Positions 15,828 to 25,193 of a stretch of DNA of 64,000 nucleotides are shown here, in pieces. The notes beneath the pieces were generated by a model. It saw nothing but the letters and a program-made list of their open reading frames with translations, was not told the origin of the DNA and ran no database searches. The stretch comes from Nitrospiraceae bacterium UBA2600 (lineage in GTDB: Bacteria > Nitrospirota > Thermodesulfovibrionia > Thermodesulfovibrionales > Thermodesulfovibrionaceae). Both the position numbers and the translations under genes were made by a program. The stretch spans positions 26,613 through 90,612 of the forward strand of contig DDKK01000024.1 in assembly GCA_002339325.1 (NCBI GenBank), read 5' to 3'. The first letter of the stretch is position 1; each line of letters starts with the position of its first letter.

Positions 15828-17001
15828 TTTTTATTTGGCAGAAGATTTCTACCTTAAACTCATTGAATTTCCCGCTGTATATAACATAAAAACCGATGCG
15901 CTTTACTGTCTTGATGAACGGGCTTTTAATTTCCTTTCTAAATTAGCCATTAGAGACTTATCCTCCTTAAACTCATTTGACAAAGAAAAAGATGGAAAAA
16001 TCAGGGATTTACTTGAAGTAGCTATCAGTGAAGGCATAGTAACAAAGGAACCTACAGCGAGACTTTTGCCAAAAATAAGACAATCACCAATCCCATCTTT
16101 GAGATACCTTGAACTTCAGATAACAAAGAGATGTAATCTCCGATGCAAACACTGCTTCGTAGGAGAATGCTTGAATGTTGACCTCTCAGTTGAAGAAACA
16201 AAAAAAATTCTCAGAGAATTTGAAGATATGCAGGGACTTAGAGTGTTAATTACTGGTGGAGAACCCCTTTTACATCCTCATTTTGATAGGATTAACGGTT
16301 TTTTAAAGGAGCTCGCTATTAGAAAAGTCCTCTTTACTAACGGATTGCTTCTCACAGATAAGTGGCTTAAAAAGCTTCATGTCCATGAAATTCAGATAAG
16401 CCTTGACGGCTTGAAAGATGGACATGAGAGTCTTAGAGGAAAGGGAACATTCGAAAAAACTCTCAGCGCTATTAGAAGGTCTATTGACTTTGGCTTTGAA
16501 GTCTCTGTGGCAACTGTAATTCATAAAAACAATATTGACGAATTCAATAAAATCGAAGAATTGCTAAAGGGCTTGAGCATAAGAGACTGGACAGTAGATG
16601 CTCTCACAATTACTGGTAATCTTGAATTAAACACTGACTTATGGGTTCACCCCTCCGTTGCTGGAAAGATAATGAGAAGATATGGATTTTCAAAGGAAGA
16701 ACATCCTCGTGCAGAAGGTTATGCTTGCGGAGCACATCTTTTATCTGTCTCAGCAGATGGAAAAGCAGCTTACTGCTCCTTTTTTGAAAGCTCTCCGCTG
16801 GGTAATATCAAAGAAGGGCTTGAAAAAATATGGGCACGAAAAAAACATTTTCTTCTGAAAAATCTTGAGTGCATTAATCTCAATTGTCCTTATATCCAAG
16901 AATGTATAGGTGGATGTCGTTACAGGGCACAAAAGCTATCTGGCAAAGAAGGGTCACCAGACCTTTTTAAGTGTTATCAGTTTGAAAGGCTTCAGCTTTA
17001 G
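15814..17001 (+). CDS. Radical SAM/SPASM protein with PqqD-like N-terminus
   Basis: This 395-residue protein has a radical SAM cluster CxxxCxxC at Cys107, Cys111 and Cys114. A GGEPLLHP motif follows, and the C-terminal SPASM-type Cys set includes CINLNCPY and CIGGCRYRA. SPASM enzymes usually modify peptides (RiPP or quinohaemoprotein maturation). The first 90 residues resemble the PqqD/RRE peptide-binding fold by pattern, which is a tentative call. No precursor peptide gene is seen nearby. It overlaps the beta-CASP gene by 14 bases and converges with the next gene by a 35-base overlap. Confidence 0.85.
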   Translation: MKLSDFYLAEDFYLKLIEFPAVYNIKTDALYCLDERAFNFLSKLAIRDLSSLNSFDKEKDGKIRDLLEVAISEGIVTKEPTARLLPKIRQSPIPSLRYLELQITKRCNLRCKHCFVGECLNVDLSVEETKKILREFEDMQGLRVLITGGEPLLHPHFDRINGFLKELAIRKVLFTNGLLLTDKWLKKLHVHEIQISLDGLKDGHESLRGKGTFEKTLSAIRRSIDFGFEVSVATVIHKNNIDEFNKIEELLKGLSIRDWTVDALTITGNLELNTDLWVHPSVAGKIMRRYGFSKEEHPRAEGYACGAHLLSVSADGKAAYCSFFESSPLGNIKEGLEKIWARKKHFLLKNLECINLNCPYIQECIGGCRYRAQKLSGKEGSPDLFKCYQFERLQL

Positions 17002-18625
17002 CTCTCTCATATTCATCCCATAGGACTTCCTTTTTTATACCTTCATGCTCAATGAAATCCCATGGCAAAAATTGGCTTAAAGACTTTATTTGGCAAGCTT
17101 CTTTTTTTATTTTTTCCCAAAGTTCTCCATTTTTTTCGCCTTTAGATAATCGCTCTAAAATCTCAACTGCCCTTCTGTCAGCCCTGGCTAAATAGCCCTG
17201 TAAGTATGAATATTTTGGAACTTCATGAAACAACTTAAAACCCTTTATCTGAAGTGTATCTTTTTTTATCTTTTTTAATTTCTCCGTAATTACCTCATAA
17301 GTCTCCATTCCATGCCACTGAAAGGGAGTGAAAGGCTTTGGAACAAATATGCTTATACTTGCCGTTATTCTCCTAAAAAATACTCCTCGAACCTTCTCAA
17401 TAAGCTTTTTTATATCTTCCACATCCTCATCTTTTTCAAATGGCAAACCTATCATGAAGTAGAGTTTTAAATTCTGAACTTCCGTGTTAGAAAGTCTGCT
17501 TGCCACATTCAGAAGGTCTTTTTCAGAAATTCCCTTTTTTATTATCTTTCTTAGTCTCTCAGAACCAGCCTCTGGCGCTATTGTAACAGTCTTCATTCTT
17601 GAAAGGTAATCAATCGAATCAAGAGTAGCCCTATCAGCCCTCAATGAAGTAAAGGAAAGCTCGACTAATGGAGTCTCTAAAAGTTCAACCAACTCCCTGT
17701 ATGCCGTAAGAGAGGGAGCTATCAAGCCTACTGAGCAAGTCTCAGAGGGAATATTCGAAAGCCTTGATTTCAATGCATCAATTGAAGCTTTTCTTGTAGG
17801 GCTATAAATCTTACCAACCAGACAAAATCTACAACTAAAAGGACATCCTCGCATTGCTTCAATAAGATATTTATTGGAAAAAACTGCTTCAGAAGTAATT
17901 ATTTGAGAAAAACTGAGATTTTCTGATAGATTTTTGCAGTAAACTCTCTTTATTTTTTCAGGAACATTGAACCATAAAACTTCCCTGCCTACTATATTGC
18001 CCGAAAAATCATATATTTCCCTGTAAGCTTCGGGAACATAGAAACCCTGAAATTTTATTATCTCTCTCTTTAAATTCTCCTTGAAATCTTCTTCATAGGA
18101 AGCTTCTTTCACTTTTTTGTAATTATCAATAAAGGGTTCTAAAAGCTCTTCTGCCTCGCCGATGAGTATTATATCAAAAATTTCAGCTAACGGTTCTGGA
18201 TTGGAAAAACACAACACGCCTCCTGCAATCAAAAGAGGAGAGTTAAAATCTCTGTCTCTTCTTCTGAATGGAATTTTTGCAATTTCTAAAATTTTAATTA
18301 TCTCAGGAAGGTCATTTTCAAAGCAAATACTAAACGCCAGAATATCAAATTCATAAAGGGGCTTTTTAGATTCAAAGGAAATTAACGGAAATCCTTTTCT
18401 GTACTCTTCAATCTCATCCTTTGCAGGAAGAAAACTTCTTTCGCATACAACATCTTTTCGGTTATTAAAAAGTCTATAAACAGTCTGAAAGCCTAAATTG
18501 CTTATACCGACCTGATATATGTTTGGATAAATAAGGCATACCTTTATTTTTCCACCATGCTCTTTTCTTATTGTTCCCTTTTCTTTTTTCAGTAGGGTGT
18601 CAATTTTATCAAGTATTTTTCTCAT
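16967..18625 (-). CDS. B12-binding-domain-type radical SAM protein downstream of ftsZ
   Basis: This 552-residue protein has an N-terminal Rossmann-like region (about residues 25-165, with YPNIYQVGISNLGFQ) that resembles B12-binding domains, then a radical SAM cluster at Cys261, Cys265 and Cys268. The pattern recalls the TIGR03960-type family. Its substrate is unknown. It is the last gene of the dcw operon, overlapping ftsZ by 17 bases. Its tail overlaps the SPASM gene on the other strand by 35 bases. Confidence 0.85.
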   Translation of the reverse strand: MRKILDKIDTLLKKEKGTIRKEHGGKIKVCLIYPNIYQVGISNLGFQTVYRLFNNRKDVVCERSFLPAKDEIEEYRKGFPLISFESKKPLYEFDILAFSICFENDLPEIIKILEIAKIPFRRRDRDFNSPLLIAGGVLCFSNPEPLAEIFDIILIGEAEELLEPFIDNYKKVKEASYEEDFKENLKREIIKFQGFYVPEAYREIYDFSGNIVGREVLWFNVPEKIKRVYCKNLSENLSFSQIITSEAVFSNKYLIEAMRGCPFSCRFCLVGKIYSPTRKASIDALKSRLSNIPSETCSVGLIAPSLTAYRELVELLETPLVELSFTSLRADRATLDSIDYLSRMKTVTIAPEAGSERLRKIIKKGISEKDLLNVASRLSNTEVQNLKLYFMIGLPFEKDEDVEDIKKLIEKVRGVFFRRITASISIFVPKPFTPFQWHGMETYEVITEKLKKIKKDTLQIKGFKLFHEVPKYSYLQGYLARADRRAVEILERLSKGEKNGELWEKIKKEACQIKSLSQFLPWDFIEHEGIKKEVLWDEYERAKAEAFQTDNT

Positions 18626-20006
18626 CCAATATACGGTATTTCTTCCTCAAATAAGCGGGAATGTCCAGTTCATCCTCTATATCCTCAGGAATTTCTTTGT
18701 TAGGTTCTTTAATAAACCTGACTTCTCCCTTTTGTTCACTTTCAGACAACTGTAACGCCTCGGAAATATGGTTTTTAATCTCCGCTTTCTTTTCTGTCCT
18801 TTCAAGTTCGTCAAGTTCGCTCCTTGATATTTCAGGGGTCTTAGTTTTATTCTTTAAGTCTTCTGTAGAATCGTGAGAACCTGTCAACAAGTTACTCTGT
18901 TGTTGTTTTTCCATATTCAATGGATTTTCATTGGCACAAGAGGAAAGGGAGTTTATATCTTTTGATATTATCCGCCTGGTCATTTTTAAGGTCGAGTTAG
19001 CATTTTTAGGCATCCATTTTTCTGCCTTAGAAATTTCAATATCCTCCTGTTTATCCTCAAAACCTGTCGCAATTACTGTTACATGTATTTCATTTTCAAT
19101 GTCAGGTTTTATTACTGTTCCGAATATTATGTTTGCCTCTTCATGAGCTACATCATAAACAGTTCCAGCAATCTCCTGGACATCATCAAGAGTAAGGTCA
19201 AAACCACCGGTTATGTTAATCAGTATTCTCTTTGCACCCTCTATAGAACTCTCCTCAAGTAGAGGGTTGTTTATGGCTTTTCTTGCAGCTTCTCGAGCAC
19301 CTTCTTCTTTAAGACATGTTCCAAGCCCAATAACTGCCTTGCCTGACTTTTCAATGATAGTCTTTACATCGGCAAAATCTCTGTTTATGAAACCGGGGCT
19401 TAGTATTAAGTCTGATATACCCTGAACAGCCTGTCTTAAAATGTCATTAGCTATAGCAAAGGATTTAACAAGTGGCGTTCCTTTCTCCACAACAAGATGA
19501 ATTCTGTCATTAGGAATAACTATTATGGTGTCAACATATTTTTTAAGCTCTTTGGCTCCTACAACGGCATTATGAAGTCTCTTTTTCCCTTCAAAGTAGA
19601 AGGGCTTGGTCACTACAGCTACTGTAAGAATTCCTAAATCTTTAGCTAAAGATGCAATAACAGGTGCTGCTCCTGTTCCTGTGCCACCACCCATTCCAGC
19701 GGTGATAAAAATCAGGTCAGACCCTTCAATACATGACATAAGGGTGTCTCTGTCCTCTAAAGCTGCTTTTTTGCCGAGCTCAGGTTCTGAACCTGCTCCA
19801 AGACCTCGGGTTAATTCCTTTCCTATCTGCACTTTAACAGGCGCCAAAGATATCTCAAGATGTTGTATATCTGTATTTACTGCTATGAACTCAACGCCAT
19901 AAACTCCCGAAGAAATCATGGTATTTACTGCATTGGTTCCTGCTCCACCTACTCCTATTACTTTAATCTTTGCTACAGGTCTTTCTACTTCTTCAATGTC
20001 AAACAT
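18609..20006 (-). CDS. ftsZ: Cell division protein FtsZ
   Basis: This 465-residue tubulin homologue forms the cytokinetic ring. The GTP-binding signature GGGTGTGAAP is at residues 106-115, and GFINRDFADV is the T7 loop that completes the active site. A long variable linker (about 330-440), rich in Lys, Glu and Ser, precedes a conserved C-terminal peptide, LDIPAYLRKKY, which binds FtsA. The linker is longer than in E. coli FtsZ. An AAAGGAGGAG Shine-Dalgarno precedes the ATG, stronger than at neighbours, consistent with high expression. Confidence 0.98.
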   Translation of the reverse strand: MFDIEEVERPVAKIKVIGVGGAGTNAVNTMISSGVYGVEFIAVNTDIQHLEISLAPVKVQIGKELTRGLGAGSEPELGKKAALEDRDTLMSCIEGSDLIFITAGMGGGTGTGAAPVIASLAKDLGILTVAVVTKPFYFEGKKRLHNAVVGAKELKKYVDTIIVIPNDRIHLVVEKGTPLVKSFAIANDILRQAVQGISDLILSPGFINRDFADVKTIIEKSGKAVIGLGTCLKEEGAREAARKAINNPLLEESSIEGAKRILINITGGFDLTLDDVQEIAGTVYDVAHEEANIIFGTVIKPDIENEIHVTVIATGFEDKQEDIEISKAEKWMPKNANSTLKMTRRIISKDINSLSSCANENPLNMEKQQQSNLLTGSHDSTEDLKNKTKTPEISRSELDELERTEKKAEIKNHISEALQLSESEQKGEVRFIKEPNKEIPEDIEDELDIPAYLRKKYRILDEKNT

Positions 20007-20050
20007 TGCCTTCTCCTCCTTTCTGGTTTAAAGGCTTTTTTAGTTTTCTA

Positions 20051-21328
20051 TTAAATTCTCATAATCTCCTTAATCCATGATGCAAATCTACTCCATATAC
20101 CTCCGATACCTGAATTTTGTTGTTGAAACGAACCTGCCCTTATGGCATATATCAGAGTACCAATGGTTGAGGAAAATTGAGGAGTTAAACACTCATGTAA
20201 CTGTTCATCAATTATTACATATTCATCTCTGATGCCCATCTCTGCCATCAGCGTCATAAGTCCAAGGTCTGGTTTTCCAATTCTTACAGGCATGGACAAA
20301 AAACTCTCAGCCAGTTGAATAAAACCTCTCATCTGCGATGTTCCGCCTGTAATAACCAGAGACGACACCGATATACTTTCGGAAACAGTGGAGATTTCCT
20401 TCTTTATGAGGTCTAAAATTTCCTCACATCTGGCATAGATTATTTCTTTTATAACGCTCATGGGAATTTTTACAGGAATTTTATCCATCCCTATAATCTC
20501 GATTTCTCTATCCTTTTCTCTGAAAGAAAGGCTTCCAAAGTTAACATCTGGTAGGGCAACGCCAAACTGTGTTTTTATTCTTTCCGCTTCTTTGAAGGGA
20601 ATTTTCAATCCTAAAGCCAAGTCATTGGTTATATGATTTCCTCCGATTCCATAATTACTAAGATGCCTGAGATATCCATCATGAAATACGGCTATTCTAC
20701 TGCTACCCCCACCAATGTCAACAACCATTGTGCCCATGTCTTTATCATGTTCTGAAACCACAGCCTCAGCAGATGCAACACCATGAAGCACAACTTCTTC
20801 AACTTCTATACCGGCCTTGTTGCAGCAGGTTATTAGATTTTGAATATGCGATGAGGAAGCAGTGATGATATATACTCTTGCCTCAAGTCTTAAACCTTTC
20901 ATGCCGAGGGGGTCTCTTATTCCGTCAATACCATCTACTACAAACTCATAAGGAAGTATGTGAACAGCCTGTCTGTCAGAAGGAATTTGCATCGCCGTAG
21001 CAGACTCTATTGCCAAGTTTATATCCTCTTCAGTTATCTCTTTTTTACGAATTTTTACTGCCGCATCACTGTAAAGTCCTTGAATTTCATTTCCCGAGGA
21101 ACAAACAAAACTCCTTCGAATTTTCATTTTTAAAATATCCTCTGTATCCTGAATTGCCCTTTTTATCGAAGAGGTAAGTGATTCCATATCAACTATTCTG
21201 CCCCTCTTAATTCCAGAGGACGGAAAACTCTTAAAGAAAATTGATTCAAAGCTTCTGTTATCAAATTTTGATATAAAGACGGAAATCTTTGTTGTTCCTA
21301 TGTCCAGTACAGTCAAAACTTCACCCAT
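20051..21328 (-). CDS. ftsA: Cell division protein FtsA
   Basis: This 425-residue actin-like ATPase tethers FtsZ to the membrane. VLDIGTTKISVFI is the phosphate-1 motif, VVDIGGGSSRIAV the phosphate-2 motif and VITGGTSQMRG the adenosine motif. The SHS2 domain lies about residues 85-165. The C-terminal tail WSRFASWIKEIMRI is an amphipathic membrane-targeting helix. It precedes ftsZ with a 44-base gap that carries the ftsZ ribosome site. Confidence 0.96.
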   Translation of the reverse strand: MGEVLTVLDIGTTKISVFISKFDNRSFESIFFKSFPSSGIKRGRIVDMESLTSSIKRAIQDTEDILKMKIRRSFVCSSGNEIQGLYSDAAVKIRKKEITEEDINLAIESATAMQIPSDRQAVHILPYEFVVDGIDGIRDPLGMKGLRLEARVYIITASSSHIQNLITCCNKAGIEVEEVVLHGVASAEAVVSEHDKDMGTMVVDIGGGSSRIAVFHDGYLRHLSNYGIGGNHITNDLALGLKIPFKEAERIKTQFGVALPDVNFGSLSFREKDREIEIIGMDKIPVKIPMSVIKEIIYARCEEILDLIKKEISTVSESISVSSLVITGGTSQMRGFIQLAESFLSMPVRIGKPDLGLMTLMAEMGIRDEYVIIDEQLHECLTPQFSSTIGTLIYAIRAGSFQQQNSGIGGIWSRFASWIKEIMRI

Positions 21329-21337
21329 TATCTGCCC

Positions 21338-22033
21338 CTACTCTACAGGCTTTACAATTACCCTATCGGGAAATCTCAAATCTAAATACTGAACCTTAAG
21401 GCCTCTTTTCTGAATTTCAGAGTTAACAATTAAATATTTAGCGAATTTTGTTTCATAATCGCCCTTACCCACTATAATATGAAAACTATTTAGATAGACA
21501 GATAGATTTTCAGGCTCGCTACCATTTATTACTATCTCATTTTCGGATTTAATGTATCCCTTTGAATTAAGAAAATTGACAAGTTCAACAGCTGCATGAA
21601 GCATTTCCCTATTTTTAAATGGGTCTATGTTTTTTAAAATAGGCAGGAAAATCTTTGTATTGTTTAACTTTTCGGTGAAATCCTCTAAAATCTGACAGTC
21701 ACTATCTATTAGATACGCCCTATCATTAAACAAAGCAATGGCAATGGCAGTAGACTCTTTTACGTATACAGTCAGTGTTCCGTTCAAATCTTTCCTTATT
21801 ACAGCTTCTTTTATCCATGCAAGTTTTTTCAAACGCTCATATATGACTTTAGATGGAGGATAAAGGATTGAATTACCCTCTTTTAAACCAATAGCCTTTC
21901 TTATCTGTAGTTCAGTCAAATTTCTATTGCCAACAATTACAATATTTCTAATGGTTAAAATTTTTATAAAAAAAATTACTGCCACTAAAATTACGACGAC
22001 CCCTGCAATCGCTATAAACTTCTTATTTCCCAT
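21338..22033 (-). CDS. ftsQ: Cell division protein FtsQ
   Basis: This 231-residue bitopic protein has one membrane helix (about residues 7-26), a POTRA domain (about 27-95) beginning IRNIVIVGNRNLTELQ, and an FtsQ-type beta domain. It links FtsA/FtsZ to the later division proteins in the periplasm. Its start overlaps the ddl stop by 11 bases. Confidence 0.9.
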   Translation of the reverse strand: MGNKKFIAIAGVVVILVAVIFFIKILTIRNIVIVGNRNLTELQIRKAIGLKEGNSILYPPSKVIYERLKKLAWIKEAVIRKDLNGTLTVYVKESTAIAIALFNDRAYLIDSDCQILEDFTEKLNNTKIFLPILKNIDPFKNREMLHAAVELVNFLNSKGYIKSENEIVINGSEPENLSVYLNSFHIIVGKGDYETKFAKYLIVNSEIQKRGLKVQYLDLRFPDRVIVKPVE

Positions 22034-22937
22034 CTTTTCTAAGAGTCATCTCTAAAATTTCTTTTACTAATCCCTTAAAGTCGTATCCTGCCAGAGAGGC
22101 AATTTTGGGTAAAAGGGAGGTCTCTGTCATACCGGGTATGGTGTTTACCTCGAGAACAAATGGTTGTCCATTAGAGTCTATTATCATGTCCACCCTTGTT
22201 CCACCACTGCATCCCAATGCTTTATGCGCCTTTAAGCCAAGCTCTTTAAGTTTTTCATACAACTCTCCGTCAATTTCTGGTGGCAGAATATAATCAGTAA
22301 GCCCCTTTGTATATTTAGCTTCATAATCGTAAAAGTCTTTTTTTGGTCTTACCTCAACTCCTCCTAAAACCCTGTCTCCAAGAACGCCTATGTGTATCTC
22401 CTTTCCTTTTATGAATTTCTCTACGATAACCCTGTCGCTAAACTTGAAAGCCTCCTGTAAAGCTTTCTTTGCATCTTCTTTATTGCTTACGATAGCTACT
22501 CCAACGGAAGAACCTTCGGTTGCCGGTTTTATAACAACGGGAAATGACAGCGAAGAAAGATTAACTTCAGAGGAAAGGAATTCCTTTTTACTTATCACTC
22601 TAAAAGGAGGAACAGGAATGTTATGATAGATAAAAACTTTTTTTGTTGCTTCCTTGTCCATTGCCAATGCAGAGGCTAATACTCCAGAGCCTGTATAGGG
22701 AATTCCCATTACCTCAAGCATTCCCTGAATACCACCATTTTCACCCCAGCCACCGTGTAAAACAAGAAAGGCTACGTCAATCTTTTCGTGTTTTATCTTT
22801 TCACAAAGCTCTTCCTTGGCATCTATGAACACCACATCGTATTCAAGCTCTCTGAGGGCATTAAATACGGCCTGTCCACTTCTGAGAGAGACCTCTCTTT
22901 CCGATGATATTCCCCCAGCAATAACTCCAACCTTCAT
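22023..22937 (-). CDS. ddl: D-alanine--D-alanine ligase
   Basis: This 304-residue ATP-grasp enzyme makes D-Ala-D-Ala for the peptidoglycan stem peptide. IAGGISSEREVSLRSG is the N-terminal substrate motif, KPATEGSSVGV the ATP loop, and VLEVNTIPGMTETSL the metal and active-site end. Ser in EREVSLRSG and GMTETSLLP are typical of DdlB. It lies one base after murB. Confidence 0.96.
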   Translation of the reverse strand: MKVGVIAGGISSEREVSLRSGQAVFNALRELEYDVVFIDAKEELCEKIKHEKIDVAFLVLHGGWGENGGIQGMLEVMGIPYTGSGVLASALAMDKEATKKVFIYHNIPVPPFRVISKKEFLSSEVNLSSLSFPVVIKPATEGSSVGVAIVSNKEDAKKALQEAFKFSDRVIVEKFIKGKEIHIGVLGDRVLGGVEVRPKKDFYDYEAKYTKGLTDYILPPEIDGELYEKLKELGLKAHKALGCSGGTRVDMIIDSNGQPFVLEVNTIPGMTETSLLPKIASLAGYDFKGLVKEILEMTLRKDGK

Positions 22938-22938
22938 C

Positions 22939-23826
22939 CTAAGCCTCCAGAAATTTTATTTCAGGTTCTAATTCTATAGAAAAAACCTTTAAAACTCTCT
23001 CCCTTACGAGTTCCATGAGCTTCAAAAAATCCGATGAACTTCCCCTGCCAGTGTTTATAAAATAATTTGCGTGAATACTACTTACAACGATATCGCCTAT
23101 CTTTGTTCCCTTAAGGCCTGCCTTATCTATTAAATAACCCGCAGACGTGCCCTCTGGATTTTTAAATACACAGCCTGCAGAACGGGAAGTAAGGGGCTGC
23201 GATTTTATTTTTGTTTGAAGATAGTTTCTCATCTTTATATAGCTGTCTTCAGAGCTATCTCTGAGCTTGAATACAGCCTTTACTATTAAAGAATTCTCTG
23301 GCAGACCCGACTTTCTATATTGAAAATTAATATCATTTTTTCTTAAAGTCTTAATTCGCAGTTCATTGTCAATCAGCTCAATCTCCTCAAGGCAGTCTTT
23401 TATCTCAACTCCAAAAGAACCAGCATTTCCGAAAACAGCACCACCTACTGTGCCTGGTATACCAATCAGACCTTCCATGCCTGAAAGGCCTCTCTTTAGC
23501 ATAAAGGCAAGAACCCTTCCAAGCCTTGCACCTGCTCCTACTGTAAGAATATTTCCCTGAAGCTCTATCATTTCAAGCCTTTTTGTGTGTATTATCACTC
23601 CTCTGAAGCCTCTATCACTTATGAGCAGATTGCTACCTCCACCAATAATGTAGTAAGGTATGCCTTCATTTTTTATTGCTTCTATAGACTTAGTTATATC
23701 TTTCTCCTCAGGAAACAACACAAAATCTGCTAAACCACCGATTCCTAAGGTAGTGTATCTATCTAAAGATTGCTCCTTTTCATAGGGAATTTTATTTTCT
23801 ATGAAAAACTTCTCTATACTTTTCAT
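22939..23826 (-). CDS. murB: UDP-N-acetylenolpyruvoylglucosamine reductase
   Basis: This 295-residue FAD enzyme completes UDP-MurNAc. The FAD-binding part has YTTLGIGG and GGGSNLLI, and AFMLKRGLSGMEGLIGIPG is a family signature. The catalytic serine lies in TSRSAGCVFKNP, and the end EPEIKFL supplies the late Glu. The length fits the type II MurB. It overlaps murC by 4 bases (ATGA). Confidence 0.96.
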   Translation of the reverse strand: MKSIEKFFIENKIPYEKEQSLDRYTTLGIGGLADFVLFPEEKDITKSIEAIKNEGIPYYIIGGGSNLLISDRGFRGVIIHTKRLEMIELQGNILTVGAGARLGRVLAFMLKRGLSGMEGLIGIPGTVGGAVFGNAGSFGVEIKDCLEEIELIDNELRIKTLRKNDINFQYRKSGLPENSLIVKAVFKLRDSSEDSYIKMRNYLQTKIKSQPLTSRSAGCVFKNPEGTSAGYLIDKAGLKGTKIGDIVVSSIHANYFINTGRGSSSDFLKLMELVRERVLKVFSIELEPEIKFLEA

Positions 23827-25193
23827 AATCTGTCTCTTACAGCTTCTCCAATTTTATAGACATCTCCAGCTCCAATTGTGAAAATCACATCGCCCTCTCT
23901 AAGTTCCTTTAAAATACTCTCTTTAACTGTCTCTTTATCAGAATTAAAAATCACGTTAACTCCTGCACTTTTGAGTTTTTCATACAATACCTCACCGCTT
24001 ACACCTTCAATAGGTGATTCACCGGCAGGATATATGTTCATTAAAAAAAGAACATCTGTTTTTCTTAAAGAGTCCCTGAAAACTTTAACAAACTGCTCCA
24101 TAAGGTCTCTTGTTCTGCTGTATCTGTGCGGCTGGAAAATAACGCATAGTCTTTCAGGCTTCAACCACATGGCAGTTTTAAGAACAGCCCCTATTTCTGT
24201 GGGATGATGGCCGTAGTCATCATAAAAACGAATACCTTTTCTTTCTCCCTTAAATTCAAATCTTCTTCCAATGCCCGTAAAATTTTTCAATGACTCCTTG
24301 ACCTTTTCAACAGGCATAGAAAGTTCCTGTGCTACAGCTATTGCAGCAAGAGCATTCAAGACATTATGCTTACCCGGCACATTAAGGGAAAACTCTCCGA
24401 GCAACTTATTTCTGTAAAAAGCCTTGAAATTTACATAGGGGAATTGAAATTTAATCTCTCGGGAATAAAAATCAGCGCTTTCATTAAATCCATAGGTAAG
24501 AAATCTTCTGCTCAATCGGGGCAGCAAATCCCTTATGTGCTTGCACTCTTTACATAAAATTGACACACCGTAAAAGGGAACTTTATCGGCAAACTCTAAA
24601 AAAGCCTTTTTTATTCTTTTCAGATTCTTAAAATAATCGAGATGCTCTCTGTCAATATTTGTTATTACCGCTATGGTTGGACTTAACTTAAGAAAACTTC
24701 CGTCACTTTCATCTGCCTCTGCCACCATAAAATCTCCCTGCCCAAGTCTTGCGTTCGTTCCAAGAGATTTAAGTTTGCCTCCGACAACTACTGTTGGGTC
24801 AAAACCTCCATCGTTTAACAAGGTTGCTATGAGAGAGGTTGTCGTTGTTTTTCCGTGAGCTCCTGCAACTAAAATTGAATATTTAAGTCTGCACAGTTCG
24901 GCAAGCATCTCTGCTCTGGGAATAACAGGCACACCCAGCTTCTTTGCCTTAACTATTTCCGGATTATCATGCTTAACAGCCGATGAAAAAACGACTACAT
25001 CCGTATCATTAAGATTTTCCTCTCTATGACCGATAAATACCTTTATTCCAAGTCCTTCCAGTCTTCTTACTGTATCGGACTCTTTTATATCTGAACCAGT
25101 AACTGTATAGCCCATATTTTTCAAAACCTCTGCAATGCCACTCATGCCAATGCCACCTATTCCTATAAAATGAACTTTTTTGAACTGGTACAT
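23823..25193 (-). CDS. murC: UDP-N-acetylmuramate--L-alanine ligase
   Basis: This 456-residue ligase adds L-Ala to UDP-MurNAc. The N-terminal Rossmann motif is GIGGIGMSGIAEVL and the ATP P-loop AGAHGKTTTT is at about residues 110-119. The C-terminal domain has DDYGHHPTE and FQPHRYSRT, the MurC signatures. It overlaps murG by one base. Confidence 0.97.
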   Translation of the reverse strand: MYQFKKVHFIGIGGIGMSGIAEVLKNMGYTVTGSDIKESDTVRRLEGLGIKVFIGHREENLNDTDVVVFSSAVKHDNPEIVKAKKLGVPVIPRAEMLAELCRLKYSILVAGAHGKTTTTSLIATLLNDGGFDPTVVVGGKLKSLGTNARLGQGDFMVAEADESDGSFLKLSPTIAVITNIDREHLDYFKNLKRIKKAFLEFADKVPFYGVSILCKECKHIRDLLPRLSRRFLTYGFNESADFYSREIKFQFPYVNFKAFYRNKLLGEFSLNVPGKHNVLNALAAIAVAQELSMPVEKVKESLKNFTGIGRRFEFKGERKGIRFYDDYGHHPTEIGAVLKTAMWLKPERLCVIFQPHRYSRTRDLMEQFVKVFRDSLRKTDVLFLMNIYPAGESPIEGVSGEVLYEKLKSAGVNVIFNSDKETVKESILKELREGDVIFTIGAGDVYKIGEAVRDRL

